5,781 nucleotides of DNA, from assembly GCA_031282605.1 (NCBI GenBank), contig JAITDK010000005.1:1-5781 (forward strand). The letters run 5' to 3'. The notes below the pieces were generated by a model. That model did no database searches. It worked only from the letters and a program-made list of their open reading frames with translations, and was not told the DNA's origin. This document shows positions 5,399 through 5,781 of this stretch, piece after piece (the first letter of the stretch is position 1; each line of letters begins with the position of its first letter). The stretch is from Oscillospiraceae bacterium. Its GTDB lineage: Bacteria; Bacillota; Clostridia; Christensenellales; Aristaeellaceae. A program made the translations under genes and the position numbers.

Positions 5399-5781
5399 CT
5401 ATCTAAGTTTGGCGGGACGACGCCTCACCGGTCTTGGCGGTCTTGGCGGCCTTGGCGGCCTGGGACGTGTCGCGGCGGATTTCCTTTTGCTCGGAACGGG
5501 GTTTGTGGCGCGAGACGTCGTATGACTGATCTCGCGGTGGATTCGTTTCGGTTGCTGAACGGGGGGCTTGGCCGGGAGACTGATCTTCCATTGCATCATC
5601 TGCTTGCTTATCTCTTGATCCAAAGGGCGTTTCCTGTTGCCAATATTGGCGTACCCTCTTGGATAAACGCTTATGCTGATGCCGTTCATTTTCAGGACGT
5701 CCACGCCGCGAGGGTTCCATTTACCTTTCCACAGCGCGCCACCCCAAGGATACTTGATCGGGTAACTATGCGCGCTGTATA
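5399..5781 (-). CDS. Putative glycosyltransferase-like protein, paralog D (C-terminal part) with a basic Pro/Arg-rich tail
   Basis: Only the last 126 residues are inside the window, and the start is beyond the right edge. The first 51 visible residues align with the ends of B and C: YPWGGALWKGKW, then GVDVLKMNGISISVYPRGY, matching GGALFQGKW...GIDILRANGIELDFKRRG in C. The family domain is then followed by a tail of about 75 residues absent from A and C. The tail is strongly basic (13 Arg and 7 Lys by hand count), Pro-rich, and ends in TRPRPPRPPRPPRPVRRR plus a short AKLR terminus. It is probably disordered and could bind acidic polymers, RNA or a partner; this is inference. A second frame is also open through the tail, so a frameshift there cannot be excluded. 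Confidence 0.7.
   Translation of the reverse strand, partial: YSAHSYPIKYPWGGALWKGKWNPRGVDVLKMNGISISVYPRGYANIGNRKRPLDQEISKQMMQWKISLPAKPPVQQPKRIHREISHTTSRATNPVPSKRKSAATRPRPPRPPRPPRPVRRRPAKLR
5431..5466 (-). repeat. 9-bp tandem repeat coding PPR units
   Basis: On the plus strand GTCTTGGCG occurs at 5431-5439 and 5440-5448, then GCCTTGGCG at 5449-5457 and a decayed unit at 5458-5466. The three clear copies encode the repeated Pro-Pro-Arg of the paralog D tail. The period is in frame, so copy number changes would lengthen or shorten the tail without disrupting it. Confidence 0.7.

Overview
The window is bacterial: strong Shine-Dalgarno sites, compact genes and a short polycistronic unit. Base composition looks moderately GC-rich, judged by eye rather than counted, yet ATA (Ile) and AGG/AGA (Arg) codons are frequent. 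The near-perfect AAGGAGG-type ribosome sites would suit a Firmicutes-like or Synergistetes-like host, but nothing here fixes the taxon. I see no RNA gene, CRISPR array, transposase or integrase.

Layout. (1) Positions 1-122 are noncoding and carry a good leftward sigma70-type promoter for a gene beyond the left edge. (2) A leftward gene at 123-875 encodes a putative glycosyltransferase-like protein, paralog A. (3) A regulatory region of about 210 bp (876-1086) between divergent genes is dense in repeats. It has three AATTAAC-type direct repeats, two perfect inverted repeats and a TATAAT box. (4) A rightward two-gene operon follows. The first gene (1087-2811) fuses an N-terminal acyl carrier protein domain to an AMP-forming adenylation/ligase domain. 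The second (2821-3684) is a BtrH-like Cys-His-Asp acyltransferase candidate. (5) Convergent to it, with only 20 bp between stop codons, is a leftward run of three more members of the paralog family: B (3705-4472), C (4642-5352) and D (C-terminal part only, 5399-5781, running off the right edge). B and C are separated by a perfect 15-bp-stem hairpin.

How it may work together (inference). The ligase domain would adenylate a carboxylic or amino acid and load it on the phosphopantetheine arm of its own ACP. The BtrH-like protein would then move the acyl group to an amine or hydroxyl acceptor, as BtrH does from the ACP BtrI to ribostamycin in butirosin synthesis. The four glycosyltransferase-like paralogs suggest that the acceptor could be a sugar or surface glycan, giving an acyl-decorated polysaccharide or glycolipid. 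This load-and-transfer pair inside an expanded paralog family is the best candidate for an undescribed system here. The substrate and acceptor cannot be read from sequence.
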